Origin: CAZNPL01 sp964574815 | GTDB lineage: Bacteria; Planctomycetota; Phycisphaerae; UBA1845 | Length of the DNA: 64,000 bases | Direction: 5' to 3' | Assembly: GCA_964574815.1 (NCBI GenBank) | Contig: CAZNPL010000036.1 | Coordinates: 1 to 64,000, forward strand | Part shown: piece after piece, positions 9,853 through 18,903 of the stretch | How the letters are laid out: the number at the start of each line of letters is the position of its first letter | Numbering within the stretch: position 1 is the stretch's first letter | Notes under the pieces: generated by a model | The model's input: only the letters and a program-made list of their open reading frames with translations | Databases searched by the model: none | What the model was told of the DNA's origin: nothing | Made by a program: the position numbers and the translations under genes

Positions 9853-12153
9853 ATGGCGTGTCCCGAAATTCAGCAACTGGAACAATACCTGAGCAGTGAG
9901 CTCGGCGGTGACTCTGCGGCGTGGATCCGCGATCATGTGAGTTCCTGTGCCGAGTGCTCCTCGATCCTGGCGGAGGTGGAGGAAAATCGGCGCCTCGAGC
10001 CGGGGGTGCGCGCGGTGCTTGCCGGCGGTTGTTTCACATCGACGGATTGTACCCCCGCCGACCTGGTCGAAGGGTACCGCATTGTGCGGGAGATCGGCCG
10101 TGGCGGATCCAGCGTCGTCTACGAGGCGGAGCAGCGCAATCCCAGGCGACGCGTGGCGCTCAAGCTGTTAAGTGCACCATACGCGGCAGACCGGCGCTAC
10201 GAGAAACTGCTGCATCGCGAGACCCACATGCTGGCCCACGTCAAACATCCCTCTATCGCCGTAGTCTACGAATCCGGCAACGCCCGCGACGGTCGGGCGT
10301 ACTTGGCGATGGAGCTCGTCGAGGGCCAGCCGATCGTTGAGTACGTATGCGACCGCGAACTCAGCGTCGAGCAGCGGGTCGAGCTGTGCAGAAGTGTCTG
10401 CGAGGCGATCGCGTTCGCGCATCAGCGCGGCGTCATCCATCGGGATCTTAAACCCTCCAACCTTCTGGTCGAACGGAACGGCGCGCTCAAGGTGCTCGAT
10501 TTCGGACTCGCAAAGTTCCTCCAGTCGGCCGACGAGAACCCGCCGAGCATGCTCGCGTCCGCCGTGTCCGACATTGGCCGCGTCGCGGGAACCGTACCGT
10601 ACATGAGCCCGGAGCAGGTCCAAGGACGTACCGACGAGATCGACGTGCGATGCGACGTCTACGCATTGGGCGTTGTTCTCTACGAGCTGCTGACTGGACA
10701 GTTGCCCTATCCGATCGAGCCGTGGAATCTGCCGCAGTCCGCCCGAACCATCAGTGAGCAGGCTCCGACGCCGCCAAGCAGATACGCCAAGGCAGTCGCC
10801 CCCGACCTGGAGACGATCATACTCAAGGCCCTGGAGAAGGACCCGAGCCGGCGATATCAGTCCGCGGGGGAGCTGACCGCAGACCTTGGGCGTTACCTTC
10901 GCAGCGAGCCGATTCTGGCGCGGCCTGCCGGCACGTGGTATCTGCTACGCAAGTTCACGCGGCGGCATCGGGCATTGGCTGGCGGCGTGGCGGTTGCGTT
11001 CGTAGCTTTGATCGCCGGCACCGCGGTCGCGGTCGGCCAGGCATACGTGGCGACGCGCGAACGCGACATGGCACGCCGACGGCTTGCGTATGCCCAACGG
11101 GCGTCCAATTATGTGTTCGCCGGCGTCGGCTCGCAGATTACGGGAGTCCTGGGAACGGGTGACATACAGAGGCACCTGGCCGAGGAGGCGTACACGTTCT
11201 ATAAGCAACTTGCAGATGAACAGCCGGATAATCTTCACGCTCAGGCGAAGCTCTGGAGTGCAATTCGTCGATTGATCGGTCATTCCGTAAACGTCGGACT
11301 CCTCGATCGGGCGCAACTCCTCAGCCAACTCGTGCTCGACCTCGTCGAGCGGTCGGCCGAAGCGGTTCCGGTAGACGGGGTCGTGCTTCGCGAACTCATG
11401 TACGCACACGCGACGCGAGCTTTGGTGGCCGACGCCATGGGCGACAAGGAATTGGCCGCCGAGCACGCGCAAATCGCTTTCGAACACGGACGGGTCGCAT
11501 CCGGCTGGTACGAAGCGGAGTTCGATGCGCTGGATCCGTACGTGTGGGCCGTGCGGCAAGAGGGATCGGAGCCGGGCAGGGCGCCGCAGCCGGTGATCGC
11601 GCGGCGCGATTGGGCCGTCCTGACGGCGACACGGCTGGCCCATCTACTATGCGACAGTGATCTCCACACGGCCGAAGAGTATTATCGTGCGGCCCAGAGC
11701 GCCATCGAGGAGCTTCTGGAGGTAGATCCCACTCTGGAGCCGATCTACCGATCGGATCTTTCGGCCCACGCTCCCTTGGCGCCCCCCATCCTGTTGCGGA
11801 ATGGCTCGCGCATCCACTACGACAGAGCATTGGCATACATCCACTTGGGGCTCGCCAACATTGCACACAGGCGTCGCAGCGTGGGCGACGGGCTCCGGCA
11901 TCTGGACACAGCCCGGTCGATCGTGGACCGTTTTGCAAGCCACACGGCCGACGACCCCGCCACCATCGAGTTGGTTGCCACGCTCCATCACGCATACGCT
12001 CGCCTCTTATGGCAACGCGGCGATGCCCCGCGGGCGCGCGAACATGCGGAACAAGCGCTCCTGGGCCATCAGCGCCTCGCCGCAGCCGATCCGAAGCACG
12101 CGCTTCGGCAGCGCGCCGCCTCACAGGCCGCAGCGCTCCTTGCCGGGGAATGA
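9853..12153 (+). CDS. Membrane Ser/Thr protein kinase with N-terminal zinc anti-sigma-like motif
   Basis: 766 residues. Residues 1-45 resemble a zf-HC2 anti-sigma head: C3 and then H28-x3-C32-x2-C35. A full Hanks-type kinase domain follows (about 75-350): glycine loop IGRGGSSV (81-88), VALK lysine K104, catalytic HRDLKPSN (D198), DFGLAK (D216) and MSPEQ (251-255). A transmembrane helix is near 375-396. The C-terminal ~360 residues are helical and TPR-like, probably extracytoplasmic. All catalytic residues are present, so the kinase should be active. It pairs with the ECF sigma gene just upstream; the HC2 motif suggests it contacts that sigma factor, which would make sensor, kinase and anti-sigma one polypeptide. 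Confidence 0.9.
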   Translation: MACPEIQQLEQYLSSELGGDSAAWIRDHVSSCAECSSILAEVEENRRLEPGVRAVLAGGCFTSTDCTPADLVEGYRIVREIGRGGSSVVYEAEQRNPRRRVALKLLSAPYAADRRYEKLLHRETHMLAHVKHPSIAVVYESGNARDGRAYLAMELVEGQPIVEYVCDRELSVEQRVELCRSVCEAIAFAHQRGVIHRDLKPSNLLVERNGALKVLDFGLAKFLQSADENPPSMLASAVSDIGRVAGTVPYMSPEQVQGRTDEIDVRCDVYALGVVLYELLTGQLPYPIEPWNLPQSARTISEQAPTPPSRYAKAVAPDLETIILKALEKDPSRRYQSAGELTADLGRYLRSEPILARPAGTWYLLRKFTRRHRALAGGVAVAFVALIAGTAVAVGQAYVATRERDMARRRLAYAQRASNYVFAGVGSQITGVLGTGDIQRHLAEEAYTFYKQLADEQPDNLHAQAKLWSAIRRLIGHSVNVGLLDRAQLLSQLVLDLVERSAEAVPVDGVVLRELMYAHATRALVADAMGDKELAAEHAQIAFEHGRVASGWYEAEFDALDPYVWAVRQEGSEPGRAPQPVIARRDWAVLTATRLAHLLCDSDLHTAEEYYRAAQSAIEELLEVDPTLEPIYRSDLSAHAPLAPPILLRNGSRIHYDRALAYIHLGLANIAHRRRSVGDGLRHLDTARSIVDRFASHTADDPATIELVATLHHAYARLLWQRGDAPRAREHAEQALLGHQRLAAADPKHALRQRAASQAAALLAGE

Positions 12154-12196
12154 ACCCTCGTTCCGCCCGCCCACCGAAACTGGCCGCACGTCGGCT

Positions 12197-13900
12197 TCAA
12201 ACATACCTGGAATCGCCCGCGAAAGGTGGAGCAGCACCGTGGCGCAGGAACCCTCGTCGCTCCGTCGGGCCGCCGTCGCGCCGCTCGATGAGGCGCTTGT
12301 AGACCGCCACGCGGCTTTCGTGCAGGGGCCTCGTGCCATCCAGACTGATGAGGTGGCCCGGACCCGCGTTCGTTGCTTGGTCGTACGCCCTGGCCAATTT
12401 GTCAAAGTCCTCCAAACGGGCGTCCGAGGCGACGTCCCGTTCGTTTTCCCGCGCTCGCAGACGTCCACGAATCACGTCGTCCGGGGCGTGCATCTCGATG
12501 AAAACGAGGTCGCAGTCACAGTGCTCCAGTATGCGGAACAATTCGCGTCTTCGCTGTTGCGTGCCGTACGTTGCATCCAGGATGACGCTTTCACCCTTTT
12601 CGATGCACGCGCAAGCCAGCTCCCCCAAACGATCGTACGTCCGCTGAGTCATATCCCCGCTGTACAACTGCTCCCTGACGGATGCCGGCGGCCGCTGCGA
12701 GTTCGGCACGCCGTACAGCTTCTTGCGTACGCGATCCGACGAGTGGACCGCCCAGCCCAATTCCTCACCCAGGGCGCCGGCGACGCTCGATTTGCCCGTC
12801 GCGATCCTCCCCATCACGACCAGCACCGTCGCACGCGAGCCGGTGACGGCGTAGTTCAGCGCCCGTTGAAAGTAACGCCCCGACTTCGTGCGACTCTCTT
12901 CCCGTTGCACGGGTGGGACATCCCCTTCGTCCTTGCGAATACCCTGCACTTTCGCCTGTACGACCGCACGGTAGCACTTGTAAAAATTCATCAGTCGGCG
13001 CATATCCGGGTCGTCCAGCGTCCGCACCATCTCGGCCACAAGGTGACGACTCAGGTCCGGCCGCCCGGCTGCGTCCAGTTCCATCGCCAAAAAGGCGATC
13101 TCAGCCGCGACGTCAATGTGCCTGAACTTGTCGTTGAACTCGATGCAGTCATAGACGCATACGCGCTCGGGGCCGAGATGGATATGCTCGGGACGCAGAT
13201 CGCCGTGGCAATCGAGGATGTGGCCGTCGGCCGGCCGTCGCGCGAGCAACGCATGCCGCTGCTTGTGAAACCGCTGCTGATAAAGCCGGACCGCTTCGTA
13301 AGCGGAGGCGGAAATGGTGTCGCCCACAAGGTCGCGCGCCTCGTCGAGGTTTTCCCTCGTGATGCCCATCACCGTTTCGGCCCTTCCATTCTCCGCAACA
13401 GCCGGATCGGGCCTCTGCCGTTGATAGAAGGGGGCCATCTTCTCGATGATTCGGTCGATGTGTGCCTGTGAGGCCTGTTCATTGTGGAGCATCTGCGACA
13501 AAAGGAACTGTTCGTCGAGTTCCCGCATCTTGACAGCGTAGTCCACGGTGGAGCCTACCCGGTCATCCTCGCCGAATCGCAGGCGTCCGTCGCACAGCAC
13601 CAGCGGCACGACGCCCAGGTAAATGTCCGGGCACAGGCGACGGTTCAGCTCGACTTCGCGATGGCAGAAATGCTCGCGCTTTGCGAGCGTCGAAAAGTCG
13701 AGGAAATCCAAAGCAACGGGCTTTTTTAGCTTGTACACGTACGGAGAGACAATCGCCACGTACGAGATGTGCGTTTGCAAGAGGCGAACGCATTTCGGTT
13801 CGTGCGGATAAGAGTCCGGCCGCTTCAGGAAGGGCACGAGCCCGTCCCGCCACGATGACGTGTCCGCCGGTATGTACTCTTGCGGCAATTCGCTGTGCAT
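12197..13900 (-). CDS. APH-like kinase fused to a P-loop nucleotide kinase
   Basis: 567 residues, cytoplasmic. The N-terminal ~350 residues belong to the aminoglycoside-phosphotransferase-like superfamily, with the catalytic loop CHGDLRPEHIHL and the metal-binding YDCIEFND. The C-terminal ~180 residues form a P-loop kinase with Walker A GRIATGKSS followed by SSDRVRKKLYG. The whole matches the widespread 'bifunctional aminoglycoside phosphotransferase/ATP-binding protein' family (COG2187 plus COG0645); the natural substrate is unknown and drug resistance should not be assumed. The frame stays open to 14332, but the homology begins near here. I prefer the ATG at 13900 because GAGG is ~6 nt upstream; the ATG at 13912 (four residues longer) lacks such a site. 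Convergent with the kinase gene, 43 nt apart. Confidence 0.82.
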   Translation of the reverse strand: MHSELPQEYIPADTSSWRDGLVPFLKRPDSYPHEPKCVRLLQTHISYVAIVSPYVYKLKKPVALDFLDFSTLAKREHFCHREVELNRRLCPDIYLGVVPLVLCDGRLRFGEDDRVGSTVDYAVKMRELDEQFLLSQMLHNEQASQAHIDRIIEKMAPFYQRQRPDPAVAENGRAETVMGITRENLDEARDLVGDTISASAYEAVRLYQQRFHKQRHALLARRPADGHILDCHGDLRPEHIHLGPERVCVYDCIEFNDKFRHIDVAAEIAFLAMELDAAGRPDLSRHLVAEMVRTLDDPDMRRLMNFYKCYRAVVQAKVQGIRKDEGDVPPVQREESRTKSGRYFQRALNYAVTGSRATVLVVMGRIATGKSSVAGALGEELGWAVHSSDRVRKKLYGVPNSQRPPASVREQLYSGDMTQRTYDRLGELACACIEKGESVILDATYGTQQRRRELFRILEHCDCDLVFIEMHAPDDVIRGRLRARENERDVASDARLEDFDKLARAYDQATNAGPGHLISLDGTRPLHESRVAVYKRLIERRDGGPTERRGFLRHGAAPPFAGDSRYV

Positions 13901-14407
13901 CCGGAGCCTCATGGAGACGCAAGAAAGCCCGTGAGCCGGACCCGCCCGTTCCAACTCGTCTCTTCCTGACCTTTCATTCTGTTCAAGAAGCTGATAAGAG
14001 CCTGAGCGCCGCCTTAATTGTGCGTAAGCTTTTGAGCACGGCGCCAGAATGCGAGATGCACGCCGGGAGATTGCCAATCGCGGCGGCGCGTTCGCCCAGA
14101 CGAAAACGGCGTCAATGGTCGCTCGCCTCATGAGCCATTTGACCTCACCCAGCCAGGCTGCGATAATCCGCTCGCACCGAATCATCCGGCGCTGGCTGAC
14201 ACGCAACTCGAAGCAACTGAGAGATGAATTGAGCCGAACCTGCACGGGCCGAGCAATGTGCCGGGGACTACGCAGGACGTTGCGAACCCCCGAGGGCGTC
14301 GGCGCTGGGGTCAAACAAGTGCACTGCGGCAACGTCCACCGTCAGGCGTCACCGCGTCCGCCGCGGCTGCACAGTCCTGCGCACCGTCGGCGTCACATCG
14401 CGTGTTC
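13901..14407. other. Gene-free interval
   Basis: About 500 bases between two minus-strand genes. Frames are open on both strands but carry Arg/Ser/Pro-rich products with no recognisable domain and no ribosome binding site. I see no RNA gene; it presumably holds the promoter of the kinase-fusion gene. Confidence 0.5.
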
Positions 14408-15313
14408 TCAGGCGTCGTTCGAACTGTAATAGCGGCGGCACTCGCTCTCCCGGCCTCGAACGATGCGCTGGCCTTCGAGCCGACCCCGCTCGGAAGTGAC
14501 CACGGTGCACTGATCCTCCCGGCCCTCTCTCTCAAAGTAAATCACGACCCAATCGTCCGTCTTGCCGCGCTCGTGCGCTCTTGCGGTATTGGAGAATAGC
14601 GCGGTGAAAGACCAGTCGCCTCGCTCGGTGTCAAGAATGGGCAACCACGCCTCACCCTCCGGGTTAAAACGCTTCGGCGCGATCTTTCTCAACTCGTCCT
14701 TCTCCGCCTTGCGCCGGTACTCCTCATCCACGTCAAGCAGCGTCCCCACGTCCGGGCGCGACGCGTCACGCCTCCTTGACTCCTCATTGCCCTGGTCATC
14801 CTGCTCCTGGCGCTGCCGCGCACGGCGGCGCGCCGAACGGCTCAGCATGCCCGCCAGTGCGTCGCGAATCCCGGCCAGCCGCTTCTCGCCGATGCCGGGA
14901 AACTCCTTCAGGCGACCATCGTGGGCCGCAGTCTCCAGGTCCTCCAGCGAGTCGACACCGAGCTCCTCGTGCAACTGCGAGGCCAGCTTCTTGCCGACCC
15001 CGGGTACTCGCGTCAGCAGCTCCTCAGGCGCCACTTCGCTCTCGAGCCGATCGGCCAATCGAAGGTTTCCGGTCTCGGCGATCTCCTGGATCGATCGCGC
15101 CAGCTTGCTGCCGACGCCGGGTAGACGCTCCAATTTCGACGCGTTGCCATTTCTGCACAGCGCGGCGATCGATTCATCGCTGTGGCGGACCGTGTCGGCC
15201 GCCGTCCGATAGCTACGCACGCGAAACGGATTCGCCTCCTGCTCGTCGAGAAGCTCGGCGACCCGATCCAGAATGTCCGCGATGCGGTCGTTCGATACGC
15301 TTCGATCGCTCAT
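14408..15313 (-). CDS. Helix-hairpin-helix protein resembling the N-terminal part of PolX, with novel C-terminal domain
   Basis: 301 residues. The N-terminal half matches the 8-kDa/HHH part of family X DNA polymerases (NPFRVRSYRTAADTVR) with three HhH motifs: LPGVGSKLA, VPGVGKKLA and FPGIGEKRL. The palm, fingers and C-terminal PHP exonuclease domain of bacterial PolX (~570 aa) are absent. After a charged linker (RRRARQRQEQDDQGNEESRR) comes a ~110-residue domain I do not recognise (EAWLPILDTERGDWSFTALF... RYYSS). DNA binding is likely and polymerase activity is not expected. The ATG at 15313 has GGAAGG 6 nt upstream; an open extension to 15544 has no homology. It could be a repair accessory or a nuclease-like protein. 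Confidence 0.78.
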   Translation of the reverse strand: MSDRSVSNDRIADILDRVAELLDEQEANPFRVRSYRTAADTVRHSDESIAALCRNGNASKLERLPGVGSKLARSIQEIAETGNLRLADRLESEVAPEELLTRVPGVGKKLASQLHEELGVDSLEDLETAAHDGRLKEFPGIGEKRLAGIRDALAGMLSRSARRRARQRQEQDDQGNEESRRRDASRPDVGTLLDVDEEYRRKAEKDELRKIAPKRFNPEGEAWLPILDTERGDWSFTALFSNTARAHERGKTDDWVVIYFEREGREDQCTVVTSERGRLEGQRIVRGRESECRRYYSSNDA

Positions 15314-15756
15314 CGTACGCCTTCCACGAATGGACGATGCCCTCGCGGCGTTCCTAGATCCGACCCGGCGGAAGCAAACCCATACGCTCGGTCCGGGCGT
15401 TCTCAAGTGCCGCGTTCCGACCGAGACTCGCCATCTTCCTCGAACCCACTGAACACGCAATAACTTGCGGCTGACGGCGTTGTTAGCCGGTAGGTATCGT
15501 ATTTCGCAGTCGTCGGAGAGATAATGAGCACCGAACGAGAGCATTGAAACCGGCTGGGTGCGACGTTATATTCGAAGATTCAGAGTATTCGGGCCAGCTC
15601 AAACATATAAAGGTCGAGTTGCGGTTCTTCGCGACGACTACCGGTGCCTTTGAAGTCGGAGTGACCGCCGTTACACGATCGGCCGCTTCGCAGCGCGATC
15701 CGGTCGGCGAGTTCATATCCTCACGATCGAGGAGCGTGGTGGCCGAGGAGGACGAC
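15314..15756. other. Divergent intergenic region and leader
   Basis: 443 bases between the HhH gene and the secreted beta-repeat gene. It contains the promoter at 15544-15572, which leaves a leader of about 180 nt. The frame of the downstream gene is open back to 15544, but that stretch has no signal-peptide or domain character. Confidence 0.45.
15544..15572 (+). promoter_or_regulatory. Putative sigma70-type promoter
   Basis: TTGAAA (15544-15549), a 17-nt spacer and TATATT (15567-15572) lie in an otherwise GC-rich region upstream of the secreted beta-repeat protein. Confidence 0.4.
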
Positions 15757-18723
15757 ATGGGACTTGTCAACGTTCACCCGGCGACGCCCGCGTCGCCCCA
15801 AGCACGTGACGATCGCTCAAGTCGGCGGCCGTTCACACGATCAGTTCGAGCATTGAGCGTGAGGCTTGCCGCTGCGTTCCTGACTTGGTGCCCCTCGGCG
15901 CAGGCCGAAGATTATTTCTGGCGCAGCTCGACCGGCGGGCAGTTCGGCGACAGTCGGCTCTGGCAGCCGTGCAGCCCGCTTCAGCCCTGCCGGGGACCCG
16001 GCGGAGAGTTTGATACCGCCAATTTCGACCTTGGTGTCATCCCGCGTAACCGGTACACCGTCACCGATGTCCTCGGTGAAAACGCCCAATTGCTGATTCA
16101 CAGCGATGCTTTGACGCTCGAGCTTAGTGACTACTCACTTCTGAATACCAGTGCAGATAATCCAGGCATTGTCGTGGGTGTCGCGAACGGCGACGCCGGA
16201 AACCTGTTCCTGACCAAGGCCGCCTCGGCGTCGTTCGTGTCCCTGCGATCGGAGACCGCCAGCATCGGCCACGCCGAGGGCAGTTCAGGTCAGGTGCGGG
16301 TGCAGGGCGCACGCTGGTACAACAACGACGAGCTCTTCGTGGGCAAAGACGGTAGCGGCACACTGACGGTCCGGCCTGACTCGGAAATCCGCAGCGGCGG
16401 CGCCGAAGGGCTGCTCTGGCTTGGATACAGCTCCACCGGCTCCGGCACGCTGAATATCGAAGGCGGGGAGGCGGGCGGCACGACGCCCGCCTGGCGGTCG
16501 CTGACCGTCGGACGGTTCGGCGACGGCACGTTGAATCTACGTTTCGGCGGCCAGGCGTGGGCCGATTTCGTCTACCTTGGATTCGGTGGCGACGCGACGG
16601 GATCCGCGACCGTGGAGGACGAAGGCTCGAAACTGACCGCGCAGCGGCTGTACATTGGGGGAAACTCGAGTATCGCCGGCGGGCAGGCGGACATGACCAT
16701 CGGTGCGGGTGGAGAGGTCGAGGTCAATCCCTTCGGGGCTTTTTCAGAAGACGACGGTACGGTCAAAATCTGGGAGCCGGGACACCTGACGCTCGACGGC
16801 GGCTTCCTCTTGGCGAAGCAAGTGGTCAAGCTCGGCACGTTCGAGTGGATCCGCGGGACGCTCAGAAGCCGGTTCTTCATGGTGACCCCGCCGACGAAGT
16901 TTCTGTACCCCCCGCCGCTTGTGGGCGACGAGCTGATTCTAAACGACCAGATGCAGTTGATCCTCACATTCGGCGGAGAAGGCAATATCGCCGTCTTCAA
17001 CGGTGGCCGTCTCAGCCTCGAAGGTGGCATGCTCCAAACCTTCGAGCTGGACGTAGACGACGGCACGTTCGATTTCACGTCCGGCCTGCTGAACATCATC
17101 GGCATGACCCTCCTGATCGACGAAGGGGGGCCGCTGGGCGGCGATCGCACGATTAGCGGCGACAGCGAGCTGATCGTCGGCTTCGCCGGCTTCTCATTCT
17201 TCTCGTTGCCCGAAACACGCCTTTCACCCATCCAGGGCAACGAGGTCCGCATCGGCGACGACGGACTCGGCACACTCCGCATCCTGGACGGTGCCGACGC
17301 GTTCGTCGGAGACACCTACGTCGGATTCGGCAGCCAGTCCGAGGGAGTGCTCGAAGTTGACGGTGCCGGCACGACCTGGGTCTCCGAACACCGCGACAAC
17401 GGAACAACAACCGTCATCGGTCGCGCGGGGACAGGCACGGTGACGATCTCCGGCGGGGCCGTCGTGGAAGACTCTGACGAAATGCCGAATATGCTTATGC
17501 TCGGCGACATGCTCGGCGCCGAAGGATCGCTGGCCCTGAGCGATGTGGGCAGCCGCTGGGACCCCACCGGGATGACCATTGGCAACTTCGGCAACGCCAC
17601 GCTAAGCATTCAGGCCGGAGCCGCGTTAAGCACCGAACAGCTCGAAGCGGCGATCGAACCCAAGTCCAACGTAACGATCCAGGTGGACGGGCTGGATTCC
17701 ATGTTAGACGTCTCCCAGGCGGCAGATTCCGTGCCTCTTGGCAAACGAGGCGTCGTATCGTTCAACCTCACGGGCGGCGCCAGGTTCAAGACCACTTCGC
17801 TGACGCTGGCCGATGGAAGTTCCAGCGTGGTTTCGGCAATCGTCGACGGCGCGGGCACGGAGTGGACCAACACGGCTCGTCTGGACGTGGGCGGGTCGGG
17901 CGATGCCGACCTGACGATCTCGGGCGGCGGCGTTGTCTCGAGCGGCTTTTCCTACATCGCAGTAAACGAGCTTGCTAGGGCCACAGTTGAGGTCGTCGGC
18001 CCGGATTCGATGTGGACCAACGCCAGCGGCCTGTCCATCGGCGGCAGCGTGGAAGGACCCGGCGGCCAGGGCACGCTGACACTAAGGGATGGCGGCGTCG
18101 TTGCTGCCGACCCCGTCCACGTCTGGGAAACCGGCACGCTCGAAGGAGATGGCACCGTCCAGAGCGACGTGACCAATGAAGGGTCAGTTGCGCCCGGCGC
18201 ACCCACCGGCGTTCTCGACATCGAGGGTAACTATACCGCGGAGGCGGGGGCAACGCTCGAGATCCAAATCGGCGGCGGTATCCCCGGCCAGGATTACGAC
18301 CAGTTGCTCATCACCGGGGCGGCGACGCTCGCCGGGACGCTGCGCGTGTTGCTGCTGGGCGACTTCACGCCGGCTGCGGGCGACAAACTCACGATCATCG
18401 AGGCCGCGGCCTTATCTGGTGCGTTTGACGATATTCAATTCCCTGGGCTGTCACCGGACTTGTTCTGGCACATGGTCACCGACTCCGACGCCGCCGCAGT
18501 CACGCTGTACGTGTGCGAGCGCGCATCCGACATCGACATGGACTGCGCCGTCACGCCGGCAGATTTCGCCGGATTTGTCGAGTGCGCCGGCGAACCCGCC
18601 ACGCCGCCGGTTCCTGATGCGCCGCTCACTCCGGATGACTGCCTGAACGCATTCGACTCTGACGCCGACGGTGACGTGGACCTCCACAATTTCGCGAGCT
18701 TTCAGGCCCGATTTACCGACTAA
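15757..18723 (+). CDS. Secreted T5SS/PEP-CTERM-type beta-repeat protein with dockerin-like C-terminus
   Basis: 988 residues. The ATG follows a strong GAGGAGG, 5-6 nt away. A long N-region leads into a signal sequence ending near PSAQAEDYFW. The body is built of glycine-rich repeats such as VGKDGSGTLTV, VGRFGDGTLNL, IGNFGNATLSI and VGGSGDADLTISGGG, the pattern of the T5SS/PEP-CTERM-associated repeat family that folds as a beta-solenoid. No C-terminal outer-membrane barrel and no PEP-CTERM tail are present. Instead it ends with two Asp-rich loops (DIDMDCAVTPADFAGF and DSDADGDVDLHNFASF), dockerin-like as in neighbouring secreted proteins. Probably an exported adhesin or surface fibre; the role is inferred only. 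First of three consecutive secreted repeat proteins. Confidence 0.85.
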   Translation: MGLVNVHPATPASPQARDDRSSRRPFTRSVRALSVRLAAAFLTWCPSAQAEDYFWRSSTGGQFGDSRLWQPCSPLQPCRGPGGEFDTANFDLGVIPRNRYTVTDVLGENAQLLIHSDALTLELSDYSLLNTSADNPGIVVGVANGDAGNLFLTKAASASFVSLRSETASIGHAEGSSGQVRVQGARWYNNDELFVGKDGSGTLTVRPDSEIRSGGAEGLLWLGYSSTGSGTLNIEGGEAGGTTPAWRSLTVGRFGDGTLNLRFGGQAWADFVYLGFGGDATGSATVEDEGSKLTAQRLYIGGNSSIAGGQADMTIGAGGEVEVNPFGAFSEDDGTVKIWEPGHLTLDGGFLLAKQVVKLGTFEWIRGTLRSRFFMVTPPTKFLYPPPLVGDELILNDQMQLILTFGGEGNIAVFNGGRLSLEGGMLQTFELDVDDGTFDFTSGLLNIIGMTLLIDEGGPLGGDRTISGDSELIVGFAGFSFFSLPETRLSPIQGNEVRIGDDGLGTLRILDGADAFVGDTYVGFGSQSEGVLEVDGAGTTWVSEHRDNGTTTVIGRAGTGTVTISGGAVVEDSDEMPNMLMLGDMLGAEGSLALSDVGSRWDPTGMTIGNFGNATLSIQAGAALSTEQLEAAIEPKSNVTIQVDGLDSMLDVSQAADSVPLGKRGVVSFNLTGGARFKTTSLTLADGSSSVVSAIVDGAGTEWTNTARLDVGGSGDADLTISGGGVVSSGFSYIAVNELARATVEVVGPDSMWTNASGLSIGGSVEGPGGQGTLTLRDGGVVAADPVHVWETGTLEGDGTVQSDVTNEGSVAPGAPTGVLDIEGNYTAEAGATLEIQIGGGIPGQDYDQLLITGAATLAGTLRVLLLGDFTPAAGDKLTIIEAAALSGAFDDIQFPGLSPDLFWHMVTDSDAAAVTLYVCERASDIDMDCAVTPADFAGFVECAGEPATPPVPDAPLTPDDCLNAFDSDADGDVDLHNFASFQARFTD

Positions 18724-18903
18724 AAGTAAACCCGCCCACCAAGCCCCGGTGCGTGCCCGCCCGCTCGCCCGGCTCACCCGCCTTCGCTTTTTATGCGATA
18801 TTAATCTCGCTTTAAGACGTGGCGCTCAACATGTCCTGGTCCGGTTTTCACGCCGGAAATCGTATACGGCCGGAAAACTATGCACCACGAGAGGAGGCAC
18901 CTC

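Noticed and set aside
11801..13471. 556-codon plus-strand frame bridging the kinase end and the next gene
   Set aside because: The first part is the kinase gene in another frame and the rest is antisense to the APH-like kinase fusion. No homology or start signal.
13901..14407. Possible N-terminal extension of the APH-like kinase or a separate small gene
   Set aside because: The frame stays open to 14332, but the product is a low-complexity mix with no homology and no ribosome site; it looks like GC-driven openness.
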